The position numbers and the translations under genes are program-made. Source: Mogibacterium sp. (GTDB taxonomy: Bacteria > Bacillota > Clostridia > Peptostreptococcales > Anaerovoracaceae). Taken from it: 12,886 nucleotides of DNA. The stretch spans positions 1 through 12,886 of the forward strand of contig JAEUGJ010000010.1 of the NCBI GenBank assembly GCA_016775335.1, written 5' to 3'. The notes beneath the pieces are model-generated. The model did no database searches and was not told the origin of the DNA. It was given only the letters and a program-made list of their open reading frames with translations. This document shows, piece after piece, positions 5,838-12,246 of this stretch. Each line of letters starts with the position of its first letter. The first letter of the stretch is position 1.

Positions 5838-7870
5838 CATTTGCGCAGGATTTCCAGTGAGCCCTTCTCAATGCAGATGCTCTTCACGAACTTGCGGGTC
5901 TTCCCGTCCTTCGGGAAGTGCACTTCCAGGAAGTCCCCTTCGCTGGAACGGATGACGCCCACGCCGAAATTCCGGCTCCGAACCTCGGCACCCGGAACGA
6001 ATTCCGCCGCCTTCTCCCGGAGCGCCCGAGAATCCATCCGACGTACATCCTTTTGTTTGCCGCTGCGGTCCGGCATTTTCCCGAAACATTCCCGCAGGAA
6101 TGGGGACGAGCAGTCTCCGTAGTCCGGAAGGATCAGTTCCTCCCGAGCCCGGGTGATTGCCACGTAGAAGATGCGCCGCTCCTCCTCCCGATTGTTTTCT
6201 GAGGAAGGGAGCACATCCCGAACGGCGTCCACAAGAATCACCCGGTCGTACTCCATTCCCTTGCTGCCGTGAATCGTGCTGAGAATCACTTTGGCATCCG
6301 ATGTCTCCGGACTCTCGGTCTCGCCGGCGGAAATCACCTGCTCCAGTTCCCACAGCTTCTGTAGGAACTCCGCAATGGTGTCTGCGGGTTCCGCCAGCGC
6401 TTCCATCACGAATAGCTTCTCGCTCTTCTCGTTTCGGTACCGAATGCCGGTGCGAATCATTTCCAACGCCTCTTTCGCATTGTTGCAAAGGCGCATATCC
6501 TTCAGGTTATCCCGAAGAATCTGCAGGTCCTCCCGCTTCTGTCGGCCCATCAGCGGGGATTCCGTCAGCGCCGCCAGGATGGGATCCTCCCGGCGAAAGT
6601 CCATCCGCCGCACCGCATCGCCCACTGCGTTTTTCGGAATCCGGTAATTCAACTTATAGTAAATCCGCCAGAACAGCTCGCTGTCCGCCGGGTGCATGAC
6701 GAATCCCAGGATATCCTTCACATCCCGCACCACCCGGCTGCTGAAGAACAGGGTGTCCAGCCCCCGGTTTCGAAATGAAATTCCGGCATTTCTCAGGTGA
6801 TAGATCAGAGGGATGGCGCTGTCGTTGTTCCGGTAGAGCACCGCCGTTTCCCGCTCCGGGTCTTCCCGAATCCAGTCGATAATCTGCCGGTACTGATCGG
6901 ACCGCTGTGCCACCGGTTCCACTCGAACTCGGCCGGAGGACTCCGCCGCGGGCTTCATGTTTTTATCGTAACGCTTTCGGTTGTGCCGGATGAAACGGTC
7001 CGCCAGGGCCACGATGTCCTTTCCGGACCGGTAGTTGGTCTCCAGCCGATGCACTTTGCCCCCGGGATAGTGGCGCGGAAAGTCCAGCAGGGCCTCCGGG
7101 TACGCCGCCCGAAAACCGTAGATGCTCTGGTCTTCATCCCCCACCATGAACAGATTTCCCCCCTCCTGCGTGAGAATCTGCAGAATCCGGTGCTGCAGCC
7201 ACGAGGTGTCCTGCGCCTCGTCCACCATCACATAGGGATATTTCCGCCGGTAATGGTTCCGCACCCCCGGCACCTTCTCCAGGAATTTGCAGGCATACAC
7301 CAACTGGTCGTCATAGTCCATGGCGTTCTGCGCCTTCATGCTGCGAACGTAGGCGTCATACAAGGGCTTCGCCGGGTAATCCCCGATTCGAAGCTTCTTA
7401 ATCTCCCCCTCCGAAAGCTGCATGTTCTTGATGTAGGTAATCTTCTGCGCAAACTCCCGGATGTCACTCTCCCCGGGAAAAGAATCCCCCGCCACGCTCA
7501 CGAGAATCCGGCGCAAAAGCAGCCCGGTATCCGTCAAATCTTCCGGCTTCTGCCGTCCTGTTTTGTCCGCATAAAAGCAAACTACACGGTAGCAGAAGCT
7601 GTTGATGGTCATAAAATCCACCCGATTGCTTCCGTACTGCCGCCGGAACCGCTCTTTCATTTCCTCCGCCGCATTGTTGGTAAAAGTAATTACCAGCACG
7701 GAGGTGTCCGGCACGCCGGAACGAAGCAGGTTCTCCAGGCGGGCCAGCAGCGTGGTGGTTTTCCCGCTTCCGGGCACAGCAAGAAGCAGCGAGCTTCCGC
7801 TGCAATCCGCTGCGGCCGCTCGCTGCTGTTCGTCTAAATTTGTATTTCCGGTGAATGAGGAATGATTCAT
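5837..7870 (-). CDS. UvrD/Rep/PcrA-family superfamily 1A DNA helicase
   Basis: This 677-residue ATP-dependent 3'-5' helicase has all core motifs: Q-motif-like LDEQQRAAA (12-20), Walker A AVPGSGKTTT (31-40), Ia ITFTNNAAEEMKERF (61-75), Ib TINSFCYRVV (88-97), Walker B VMVDEAQD (214-221), III GDEDQSIYGFR (244-254), IV LETNYRSG (276-283), V TIHGSKGMEYD (532-542) and VI YVAITRARE (569-577). The C-terminus (about 624-675: FVPGAEVRSRNFGVGVI, then a strand-rich stretch) resembles the PcrA/UvrD C-terminal Tudor-like domain, which in PcrA contacts RNA polymerase. It is slightly shorter than typical PcrA (about 720-740). Expected roles are DNA repair, replication-fork maintenance or transcription-coupled repair; whether it is the main PcrA or a paralogue cannot be told here. 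GGAGAGG precedes the ATG. It is the last gene of a three-gene operon, 17 bases after its neighbour. Confidence 0.93.
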   Translation of the reverse strand: MNHSSFTGNTNLDEQQRAAAADCSGSSLLLAVPGSGKTTTLLARLENLLRSGVPDTSVLVITFTNNAAEEMKERFRRQYGSNRVDFMTINSFCYRVVCFYADKTGRQKPEDLTDTGLLLRRILVSVAGDSFPGESDIREFAQKITYIKNMQLSEGEIKKLRIGDYPAKPLYDAYVRSMKAQNAMDYDDQLVYACKFLEKVPGVRNHYRRKYPYVMVDEAQDTSWLQHRILQILTQEGGNLFMVGDEDQSIYGFRAAYPEALLDFPRHYPGGKVHRLETNYRSGKDIVALADRFIRHNRKRYDKNMKPAAESSGRVRVEPVAQRSDQYRQIIDWIREDPERETAVLYRNNDSAIPLIYHLRNAGISFRNRGLDTLFFSSRVVRDVKDILGFVMHPADSELFWRIYYKLNYRIPKNAVGDAVRRMDFRREDPILAALTESPLMGRQKREDLQILRDNLKDMRLCNNAKEALEMIRTGIRYRNEKSEKLFVMEALAEPADTIAEFLQKLWELEQVISAGETESPETSDAKVILSTIHGSKGMEYDRVILVDAVRDVLPSSENNREEERRIFYVAITRAREELILPDYGDCSSPFLRECFGKMPDRSGKQKDVRRMDSRALREKAAEFVPGAEVRSRNFGVGVIRSSEGDFLEVHFPKDGKTRKFVKSICIEKGSLEILRK

Positions 7871-7887
7871 ACCTCTCCGTCTCCCTG

Positions 7888-8553
7888 TTAATTTTTTACA
7901 ATCTTTCCGTACAGGAGCTTCGATTCCAAGTCAATCTCCTCTGCGTGCTCGTCCAAAGTCTCGCCGGTGATTTTCTTGTAATCCGCCTCACTGGTCGCCC
8001 CTCGGTCTTTCATCAACTGTTGCTTCGCCGCTTTCATCTCCTCGGAAGAAACGTAAATCTTCTTTTTTCTGGAAATGGAATGAAGAATCAGCTTCTCCTT
8101 CACATTCTCCTTTGCCAGCTTCTCCACCTGCGCCTGGAATTCCGATTCCGTCAAATCCGACTCCTTCAGGTATTCCTTATACGTCAATCCGTATTCCCGA
8201 ATCCGCTTGTGGTACTGACTGGTGATGTACTTCTCTTCCCGCTTCAGCTGCGCTTCCGGATACTTGCTCACCTCTGCGGATTTCACCAATTTCTTCCATT
8301 CCTTCGCCGTCAGGGTATCTTCCTCCGGCATGTCGAAGGATACGTACCGATCCAGCAGCAGAATATTGTATCCGTTGTAGCGGTTCAGCGTCGCGCTCAA
8401 AAGAAATAGAAGGAATACCAGAAACACCAGCATTCCTACTATAATTTTCTTCTTCTTGGAAAGCCGGCGAAAACGGGAATGTTCTCGCCATTTCTCGTGT
8501 GCGGATGAAAGGTGGTCACGAAGGCTAGTTCTTTCCGGAACTTGTTGTGACAT
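7888..8553 (-). CDS. Membrane-anchored trigger-factor C-domain-like (SurA-like) protein
   Basis: The 221-residue product has a charged cytoplasmic N-terminus (1-36, ending LSKKKK), one transmembrane helix (about 37-55) and an outer part of about 165 residues. By the positive-inside rule the C-terminal part lies outside the cell. Residues about 115-221 follow the pattern of the trigger factor C-terminal chaperone domain: a 'YGLTYKEYLKESDLTESEF' segment, then a long helix, 'KEKLILHSISRKKKIYVSSEEM', and a final 'LESKLLYGKIVK' helix. SurA and PrsA share this fold. The trigger factor ribosome-binding and PPIase domains are absent, and no parvulin domain is seen. AAGGAGGT lies 8 bases before the ATG, inside the end of the preceding muramidase gene, which it overlaps by 29 bases. 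Likely role: extracytoplasmic holdase or folding helper (inference). A plain anchored coiled-coil protein is the alternative. Confidence 0.72.
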   Translation of the reverse strand: MSQQVPERTSLRDHLSSAHEKWREHSRFRRLSKKKKIIVGMLVFLVFLLFLLSATLNRYNGYNILLLDRYVSFDMPEEDTLTAKEWKKLVKSAEVSKYPEAQLKREEKYITSQYHKRIREYGLTYKEYLKESDLTESEFQAQVEKLAKENVKEKLILHSISRKKKIYVSSEEMKAAKQQLMKDRGATSEADYKKITGETLDEHAEEIDLESKLLYGKIVKN

Positions 8554-9958
8554 CGTTGCTTACCTCCTTATCAATCAGTCGCACCTTGTTCGTCTTCTCT
8601 TTGCTTACACCGGAAAGCTCGGTGTCGTTCTGAACGGCCTTATCGATAATATCGGTCTTCTTGTTGTTCTTCGGAGTCGCCGTCGCAATGACCTTGTTTT
8701 CTTTTACCGTAGAGACCTTCACCTGACTCTGTTCGCCATCCAGGAAAACTTCCGTCCGGTTGGTGTCCACGTGCTTCCATTCCTCGCTGGTGGAATCTCT
8801 GTAGAATACTCGGTAATTACCTGCGTTGCTCTCCGCTGCGGTGAACTTAACCCTGGTCTTTCCGTTGACCTCCGAAGTCACCACATCCGTTACCTCGTTG
8901 GATTTCTCTTCCTTCTCGATGGTCTTGCTGCCGATCCGGAACGGAACGCATTCCGTATATCCGCGATACTTGCCCTTGCCCTTTACGATGACATAGCCTG
9001 TACCCTTCCGGATGTTTTTTGCGTACACCAGAGTGTAGTCCTGATTTTCCGTGAGCTTCGTCACGCCATCCTGAACGGTCACCTCCGGCTCCACCGGATT
9101 GCCGGTATACGCCAGCTGCTCGTAATCCATGGTGGCTTCCATCTTCTTGTTGCCGTTGGTGTTTTTATTTTTTGGAATGTACATATAGTTGGAGTCCACT
9201 CTGCCCCGAATTCCGGAGATGCGGTCGATGCTGCTGTACTGCCAGTAGGTGTAATCTTCCGAGGAAGTGTTGTTCACATTGTACTGCGCAATCCACAGCT
9301 CGTGACCGTCATTCACCAGCTTTGCCACATCCACGCCGGACGTCTTGGACGTCAAGCTCTGGGACACGTACAGGCAAGTGGTGTATCCGTGATCCCTGCA
9401 GTAGTTGAGGAACGCATCGGCAATCAAGGTCAGCTGCTTCCGGGCGTTGGCGGAACCGCCTTCCGCAACCCAGCCTGCATATGCCGCATCCAGTCTGCCG
9501 TTGGAGAACTCCATATCCATTACAATCGGAAGCTCCAGCTTTCTGCCCTCTGCATACTTGCACACTTCCTTCGCCTCGATTACCGCTTCTTCCGTGGTGG
9601 TCGCCTGGGAGTACCAATACACGCCCCGGGCCACTCCGGCCTTTGCCGCTTCGTCCATATTCTTTTCATAGGTGCGATCCTTAATCATTTCAAAGGAATT
9701 CTGTCCGGTGGCTCCGGCACGAACAAATGCATAATCCGCTCCGGCACGCTTCACCTTCTCCCAGTCGATATTTCCCTGCCATACGGAAACGTCGATTCCA
9801 TAGAAAGCGCGGTTGGATGACACCTTGCCCGGCTGGCGCACGGTGTCCTTCGTTGGGAGGGCATATGTCGGAAGAGTCGAAAAGACCATGATCAGCATTA
9901 CGACCACAGCAACAGCAATTCTTCCCGCTTTCATTGTTCCGATAAATCCTCTCAACAT
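8525..9958 (-). CDS. Secreted GH25-family muramidase (lysozyme) with Ig-like and Fn3-like C-terminal region
   Basis: The 477-residue product begins with a signal sequence (hydrophobic 14-30, likely cleavage near TYA, about residue 33). Residues about 53-262 are a glycoside hydrolase family 25 domain: GIDVSVWQG (Asp56), YAFVRAG (76-82), GVYWYSQA (112-119), the catalytic VMDMEF (Asp148, Glu150) and YWQYSS (238-243). GH25 enzymes cut the MurNAc-GlcNAc bond of peptidoglycan. Residues about 272-344 resemble a surface Ig-like repeat (YTGNPVEPEVTVQDG ... DYTLVYAKN ... GKGKYRG ... PFRIG). Residues about 355-430 look Fn3-like, followed by a charged tail. With no holin nearby, it is more likely a cellular wall-remodelling enzyme than a phage endolysin. 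The start at 9958 has an AAAGG 7 bases upstream; a Met at residue 9 lacks a good site. First gene of the operon. Confidence 0.9.
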   Translation of the reverse strand: MLRGFIGTMKAGRIAVAVVVMLIMVFSTLPTYALPTKDTVRQPGKVSSNRAFYGIDVSVWQGNIDWEKVKRAGADYAFVRAGATGQNSFEMIKDRTYEKNMDEAAKAGVARGVYWYSQATTTEEAVIEAKEVCKYAEGRKLELPIVMDMEFSNGRLDAAYAGWVAEGGSANARKQLTLIADAFLNYCRDHGYTTCLYVSQSLTSKTSGVDVAKLVNDGHELWIAQYNVNNTSSEDYTYWQYSSIDRISGIRGRVDSNYMYIPKNKNTNGNKKMEATMDYEQLAYTGNPVEPEVTVQDGVTKLTENQDYTLVYAKNIRKGTGYVIVKGKGKYRGYTECVPFRIGSKTIEKEEKSNEVTDVVTSEVNGKTRVKFTAAESNAGNYRVFYRDSTSEEWKHVDTNRTEVFLDGEQSQVKVSTVKENKVIATATPKNNKKTDIIDKAVQNDTELSGVSKEKTNKVRLIDKEVSNDVTTSSGKN

Positions 9959-10006
9959 CCACTGCCTTTCTATCCTACAAGTGACTTCCTAAAAAATGAC
10001 CACACT

Positions 10007-10015
10007 ATTATAGCA
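10007..10015 (-). promoter_or_regulatory. Extended -10 promoter of the GH25 operon
   Basis: On the minus strand TGCTATAAT is a perfect extended -10 element (TGn before TATAAT), about 50 bases before the ATG at 9958. No convincing -35 is present, as is usual for extended -10 promoters. It is divergent from the HtrA promoter in the same 200-base gap. Confidence 0.65.
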
Positions 10016-10084
10016 TACATGAGTCGCTTTTTATGATGAAAATATGATTGAACCGGCAATTTCCTTTTCAAACTTTTTATATTG

Positions 10085-10126
10085 CTTTAAGCTTTCATTA
10101 AGTTTTTTTCAGTATATTGGTACTAT
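10085..10126 (+). promoter_or_regulatory. Tandem 11-bp direct repeat and candidate promoter of the HtrA-like gene
   Basis: CTTTAAGCTTT (10085-10095) and CATTAAGTTTT (10096-10106) are head-to-tail and match at 9 of 11 positions. Candidate -10 boxes are TATATT (10113-10118) and TACTAT (10121-10126). For the latter, the -35 window falls inside the second repeat, and no consensus -35 exists. Repeats spaced one helical turn and overlapping the -35 are the arrangement seen at promoters activated by OmpR/PhoB-family response regulators. In Bacillus subtilis, htrA genes are controlled by the CssRS two-component system. No regulator gene is in this window, so the factor is unknown. Confidence 0.45.
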
Positions 10127-10145
10127 CAAATGAAACACGACAATG

Positions 10146-10152
10146 AAGGAGG
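10146..10152 (+). promoter_or_regulatory. Ribosome binding site deciding the HtrA start
   Basis: A perfect AAGGAGG stands 7 bases before the ATG at 10160. The in-frame ATG at 10130 lies before this site and would place the Shine-Dalgarno inside the coding region. Confidence 0.85.
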
Positions 10153-10159
10153 ATTCCCC

Positions 10160-11257
10160 ATGAATTATAATTTCAACGAATCCAACACCGACTTCATTCT
10201 GATTAATCCGAATGAACAGAATCGGGACGACCATAAAAACAACCGACCGCCTCGGCAGAAACGGCCGAAGGAACATGCTTTTAGGAAACGGACCATCGCC
10301 ACGGTGCTGAGTTGCGTACTCATCGGCGGGGCCTCCGGCTTTGGGGGTGCCATGATTGCCGAGCGCACCGGCGCTGCCACCCTTCTGGAAGGGAACGGCG
10401 GGGACCGCGCAGTGAGCGTGAAAAACGTGGATACCTCCAAGAAGATGACGGCGGCGCAGGTCTACGCCAAGAATGTGGATGCGACGGTGGGAATCTCCAC
10501 CAAATCCACCACCCGCAACATGTTCGGTTACTCCACGGAGTCCGCGGCTTCCGGTTCCGGCTTCATCGTTTCCTCCAACGGATACATCGTAACCAACTAC
10601 CACGTAATCGAAGGGGCGGATTCCATCACGGTTTCCACCAACAACGGAAAGAGCTACGAGGCGACGGTACGGGGATACAACGAGAGTTACGACGTGGCGG
10701 TGCTGAAAATCAACGCCACCGGACTTCAGGCAGTGACCCTGGGCAAATCCTCCGATGCCAACGTGGGCGATGAAGTGGTGACCATCGGCAATCCGCTGGG
10801 CGAGCTCACCTTCTCCCTGACCTCCGGCGCCATCAGCGCCCTGAACCGGGAAGTGACCTTCTCCCAGAACAACACCATGAAGCTGATTCAGACCGATGCG
10901 GCCATCAACTCCGGCAACTCCGGCGGCCCATTGTTCAACCTGTACGGAGAGGTCATCGGCATCACCAATGCCAAATATTCCTCCGGCAGTTCCTCCTCGG
11001 AGGCGTCCATCGACAACATCGGGTTCGCCATTCCGATTGACGAGGTGGATTCTACCATAAAGAAAATCATCAAGAGCGGAACCAAAAACAGTTCCGATTC
11101 GTCAAACAGTTCCGGCTCTTCCGGCCGCTCCGATTCCTCATCGGGTTCCGGAAGCAGCGGACAATCTCAGGATTCCTCCGGAAGCCATCACGGCAGCGTT
11201 CCGGAACAGGATGACAGCTGGGGAGATTCCATCGAGGATTTCTTCTCCACATTCTAG
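10160..11257 (+). CDS. HtrA/DegP-like membrane-anchored serine protease lacking a PDZ domain
   Basis: The 365-residue product has a polar, basic cytoplasmic N-terminus (1-44), one transmembrane helix (about 45-66) and an outer trypsin-like protease domain (about 95-305). The triad is visible: His148 in TNYHVIEGA, Asp178 in YDVAVLKI and Ser254 in NSGNSGGPLFN. GNPLGELTFSLTSGAISALNR and NIGFAIPIDEV are typical of HtrA proteases. Usual HtrA/DegP proteins then carry one or two PDZ domains. Here the chain passes directly after STIKKIIKSGT into a Ser/Gly-rich tail (about 309-345) and an acidic-aromatic end (DDSWGDSIEDFFSTF). No remnant of a PDZ domain is seen in any frame downstream, so this does not look like a simple frameshift. 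Likely role: degradation of misfolded proteins at the membrane-wall interface. It has its own promoter and terminator and is divergent from the GH25 operon. Confidence 0.9.
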   Translation: MNYNFNESNTDFILINPNEQNRDDHKNNRPPRQKRPKEHAFRKRTIATVLSCVLIGGASGFGGAMIAERTGAATLLEGNGGDRAVSVKNVDTSKKMTAAQVYAKNVDATVGISTKSTTRNMFGYSTESAASGSGFIVSSNGYIVTNYHVIEGADSITVSTNNGKSYEATVRGYNESYDVAVLKINATGLQAVTLGKSSDANVGDEVVTIGNPLGELTFSLTSGAISALNREVTFSQNNTMKLIQTDAAINSGNSGGPLFNLYGEVIGITNAKYSSGSSSSEASIDNIGFAIPIDEVDSTIKKIIKSGTKNSSDSSNSSGSSGRSDSSSGSGSSGQSQDSSGSHHGSVPEQDDSWGDSIEDFFSTF

Positions 11258-11318
11258 CTTTCCATCCGGGGGTGCACAGGTTGCAACTCCCGTGGATATA
11301 TATATTTTCCTTTCTTTG

Positions 11319-11353
11319 ACGAGGCCGGCATGCAAATGCCGGTTTCGTTTTTT
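11319..11353 (+). terminator. Intrinsic terminator of the HtrA-like gene
   Basis: ACGAGGCCGGCAT (11319-11331) pairs with ATGCCGGTTTCGT (11336-11348) over 13 bp, including two G-U pairs. The GCAA loop (11332-11335) is of the stable GNRA type, and six T follow (11348-11353). Confidence 0.92.
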
Positions 11354-11378
11354 GTGGGTCTTCACTTTTTGCCAATTT

Positions 11379-11450
11379 CTTAAGATTTCCGAAAGCTTTT
11401 CTTAATTTTCACCCGCCTTTCTTGATATCCTCCCGGCAATAGTGTAAGGT
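11379..11450 (+). promoter_or_regulatory. Repeated CTTAAG-like sites and weak promoter upstream of the lipoprotein gene
   Basis: CTTAAG (11379), CTTAAT (11401) and CTTGAT (11421) recur at 22 and 20 bases, about two helical turns, in a T-rich context. The motif resembles the TTAAG core of the repeats before the HtrA-like gene. TTGATA (11422-11427) could be a -35, with a poor -10 (TAAGGT, 11445-11450) 17 bases on. A weak core promoter with phased sites fits an activated promoter, but this is only a pattern seen by eye. Confidence 0.3.
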
Positions 11451-11510
11451 TATATCAATTCAAGTTGAACCTGAACGGGATACCGTTTCTAATAACGAAA
11501 GGAGTAATAT

Positions 11511-12161
11511 ATGAAGAAGAGAATAATATCTGTGATGCTGCTGAGCGCACTGGTACTGCTGTGTGCCTGCGCTTCTACCTCCTCCAAACCGGAGGTGACC
11601 CCATCGAAAACGGTGGATCAGTTCCTCAAAGGAATTCAGGATGAAGATCAGGATGCCATCAAAAAGGTGTACGAGGAGAGCACTTTCGACTTGGGCGCCG
11701 AGGCTTGGGACGACGACGATGACGAGGAAGGCATGGACACCGCAATGAACAAGGTGCTCACCAATGACTTCTACCCGAGACTGATCGACTTCGAATACAA
11801 AATCGGTGAGGAAGAGATTAACGGCGACGAAGCCACGGTAAAAGTAGATATCACTACCTACAAGATGGGCGACGCGTTCGTGGCCGGCTTCAAAGATTTC
11901 TTTGCCGGAGCTATGGATCTGTACAATTCCAAGGCTTCCGACGAGCAGGTCAGCAAGGTGATGAGCGAGAAATTGCACAAGCAGATTTCCGCACTGAAGA
12001 AAAAGGAGTACAAGAAGACCGCAACCTTCCATCTGACAAAGGAAAAAGGCGTGTGGGTTGTGGAAGACATGGACGACGACGAGAACGAAGCCGCTCTGAA
12101 CATCCTGTCCGGCGGAATGCTGGATGCGGAGAACTCCATCGACCGCATGACCGATGACTAA
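11511..12161 (+). CDS. Acidic putative lipoprotein of unknown function
   Basis: The 216-residue product starts with a lipoprotein signal (MKKRII, hydrophobic core, LLCAC). Cys20 with LCA before it is the likely lipidated residue, which would anchor the protein to the outer face of the membrane. The mature part has a short Ser/Thr/Pro linker, then DQFLKGIQDEDQDAIKKVY, a helix typical of small NTF2-like lipoprotein domains of clostridia. An acidic cluster (about residues 66-72, DDDDDEE) follows, then strand-forming stretches such as GDEATVKVDITTYKMGD and KTATFHLTKEKGVWVVEDMD. The layout resembles DUF4878/DUF5105-type lipoproteins, but I cannot assign a family firmly. AAAGGAG lies 7 bases before the ATG. 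It follows the HtrA-like gene but is separated by a terminator. No catalytic motif is visible. Confidence 0.85.
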   Translation: MKKRIISVMLLSALVLLCACASTSSKPEVTPSKTVDQFLKGIQDEDQDAIKKVYEESTFDLGAEAWDDDDDEEGMDTAMNKVLTNDFYPRLIDFEYKIGEEEINGDEATVKVDITTYKMGDAFVAGFKDFFAGAMDLYNSKASDEQVSKVMSEKLHKQISALKKKEYKKTATFHLTKEKGVWVVEDMDDDENEAALNILSGGMLDAENSIDRMTDD

Positions 12162-12183
12162 TCTATATTTCCAATAAAATACG

Positions 12184-12236
12184 AACCCCCGGCAACAGGC
12201 CCTTGCATGATTGCAAGCCCTGCCGCCGGGGGTTTT
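12184..12236. terminator. Hairpin terminator between converging lipoprotein and small secreted-protein genes
   Basis: AACCCCCGGC (12184-12193) pairs with GCCGGGGGTT (12225-12234). Inside, AGG/CCT and CTTGCA (12202-12207) / TGCAAG (12212-12217) close on a TGAT loop. TTTT follows on the plus strand, a good terminator for the lipoprotein gene. On the minus strand the T run is interrupted (TTCGTATTTTATT), so it may act less well for the facing gene. Confidence 0.85.
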
Positions 12237-12246
12237 CGATTGTCTT

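Noticed and set aside
6797..7837. Plus-strand open frame of 346 codons
   Set aside because: It lies fully antisense to the helicase, whose complete set of superfamily 1 motifs is on the other strand.
8456..9820. Plus-strand open frame of 454 codons
   Set aside because: It is antisense to the GH25 muramidase. The length comes from GC-biased third codon positions, and the translation has no domain pattern.
8525..9958. GH25 protein as a phage endolysin, implying a prophage
   Set aside because: It has a signal peptide and surface-type C-terminal modules, and no holin, tail or other phage gene is nearby.
10130..10159. Upstream ATG of the HtrA-like gene
   Set aside because: The perfect AAGGAGG at 10146-10152 serves the ATG at 10160; using 10130 would place it inside the coding region.
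11081..11375. Frameshifted PDZ domain after the HtrA protease domain
   Set aside because: No other frame in this stretch gives PDZ-like sequence, and a clean terminator follows at 11319-11353.
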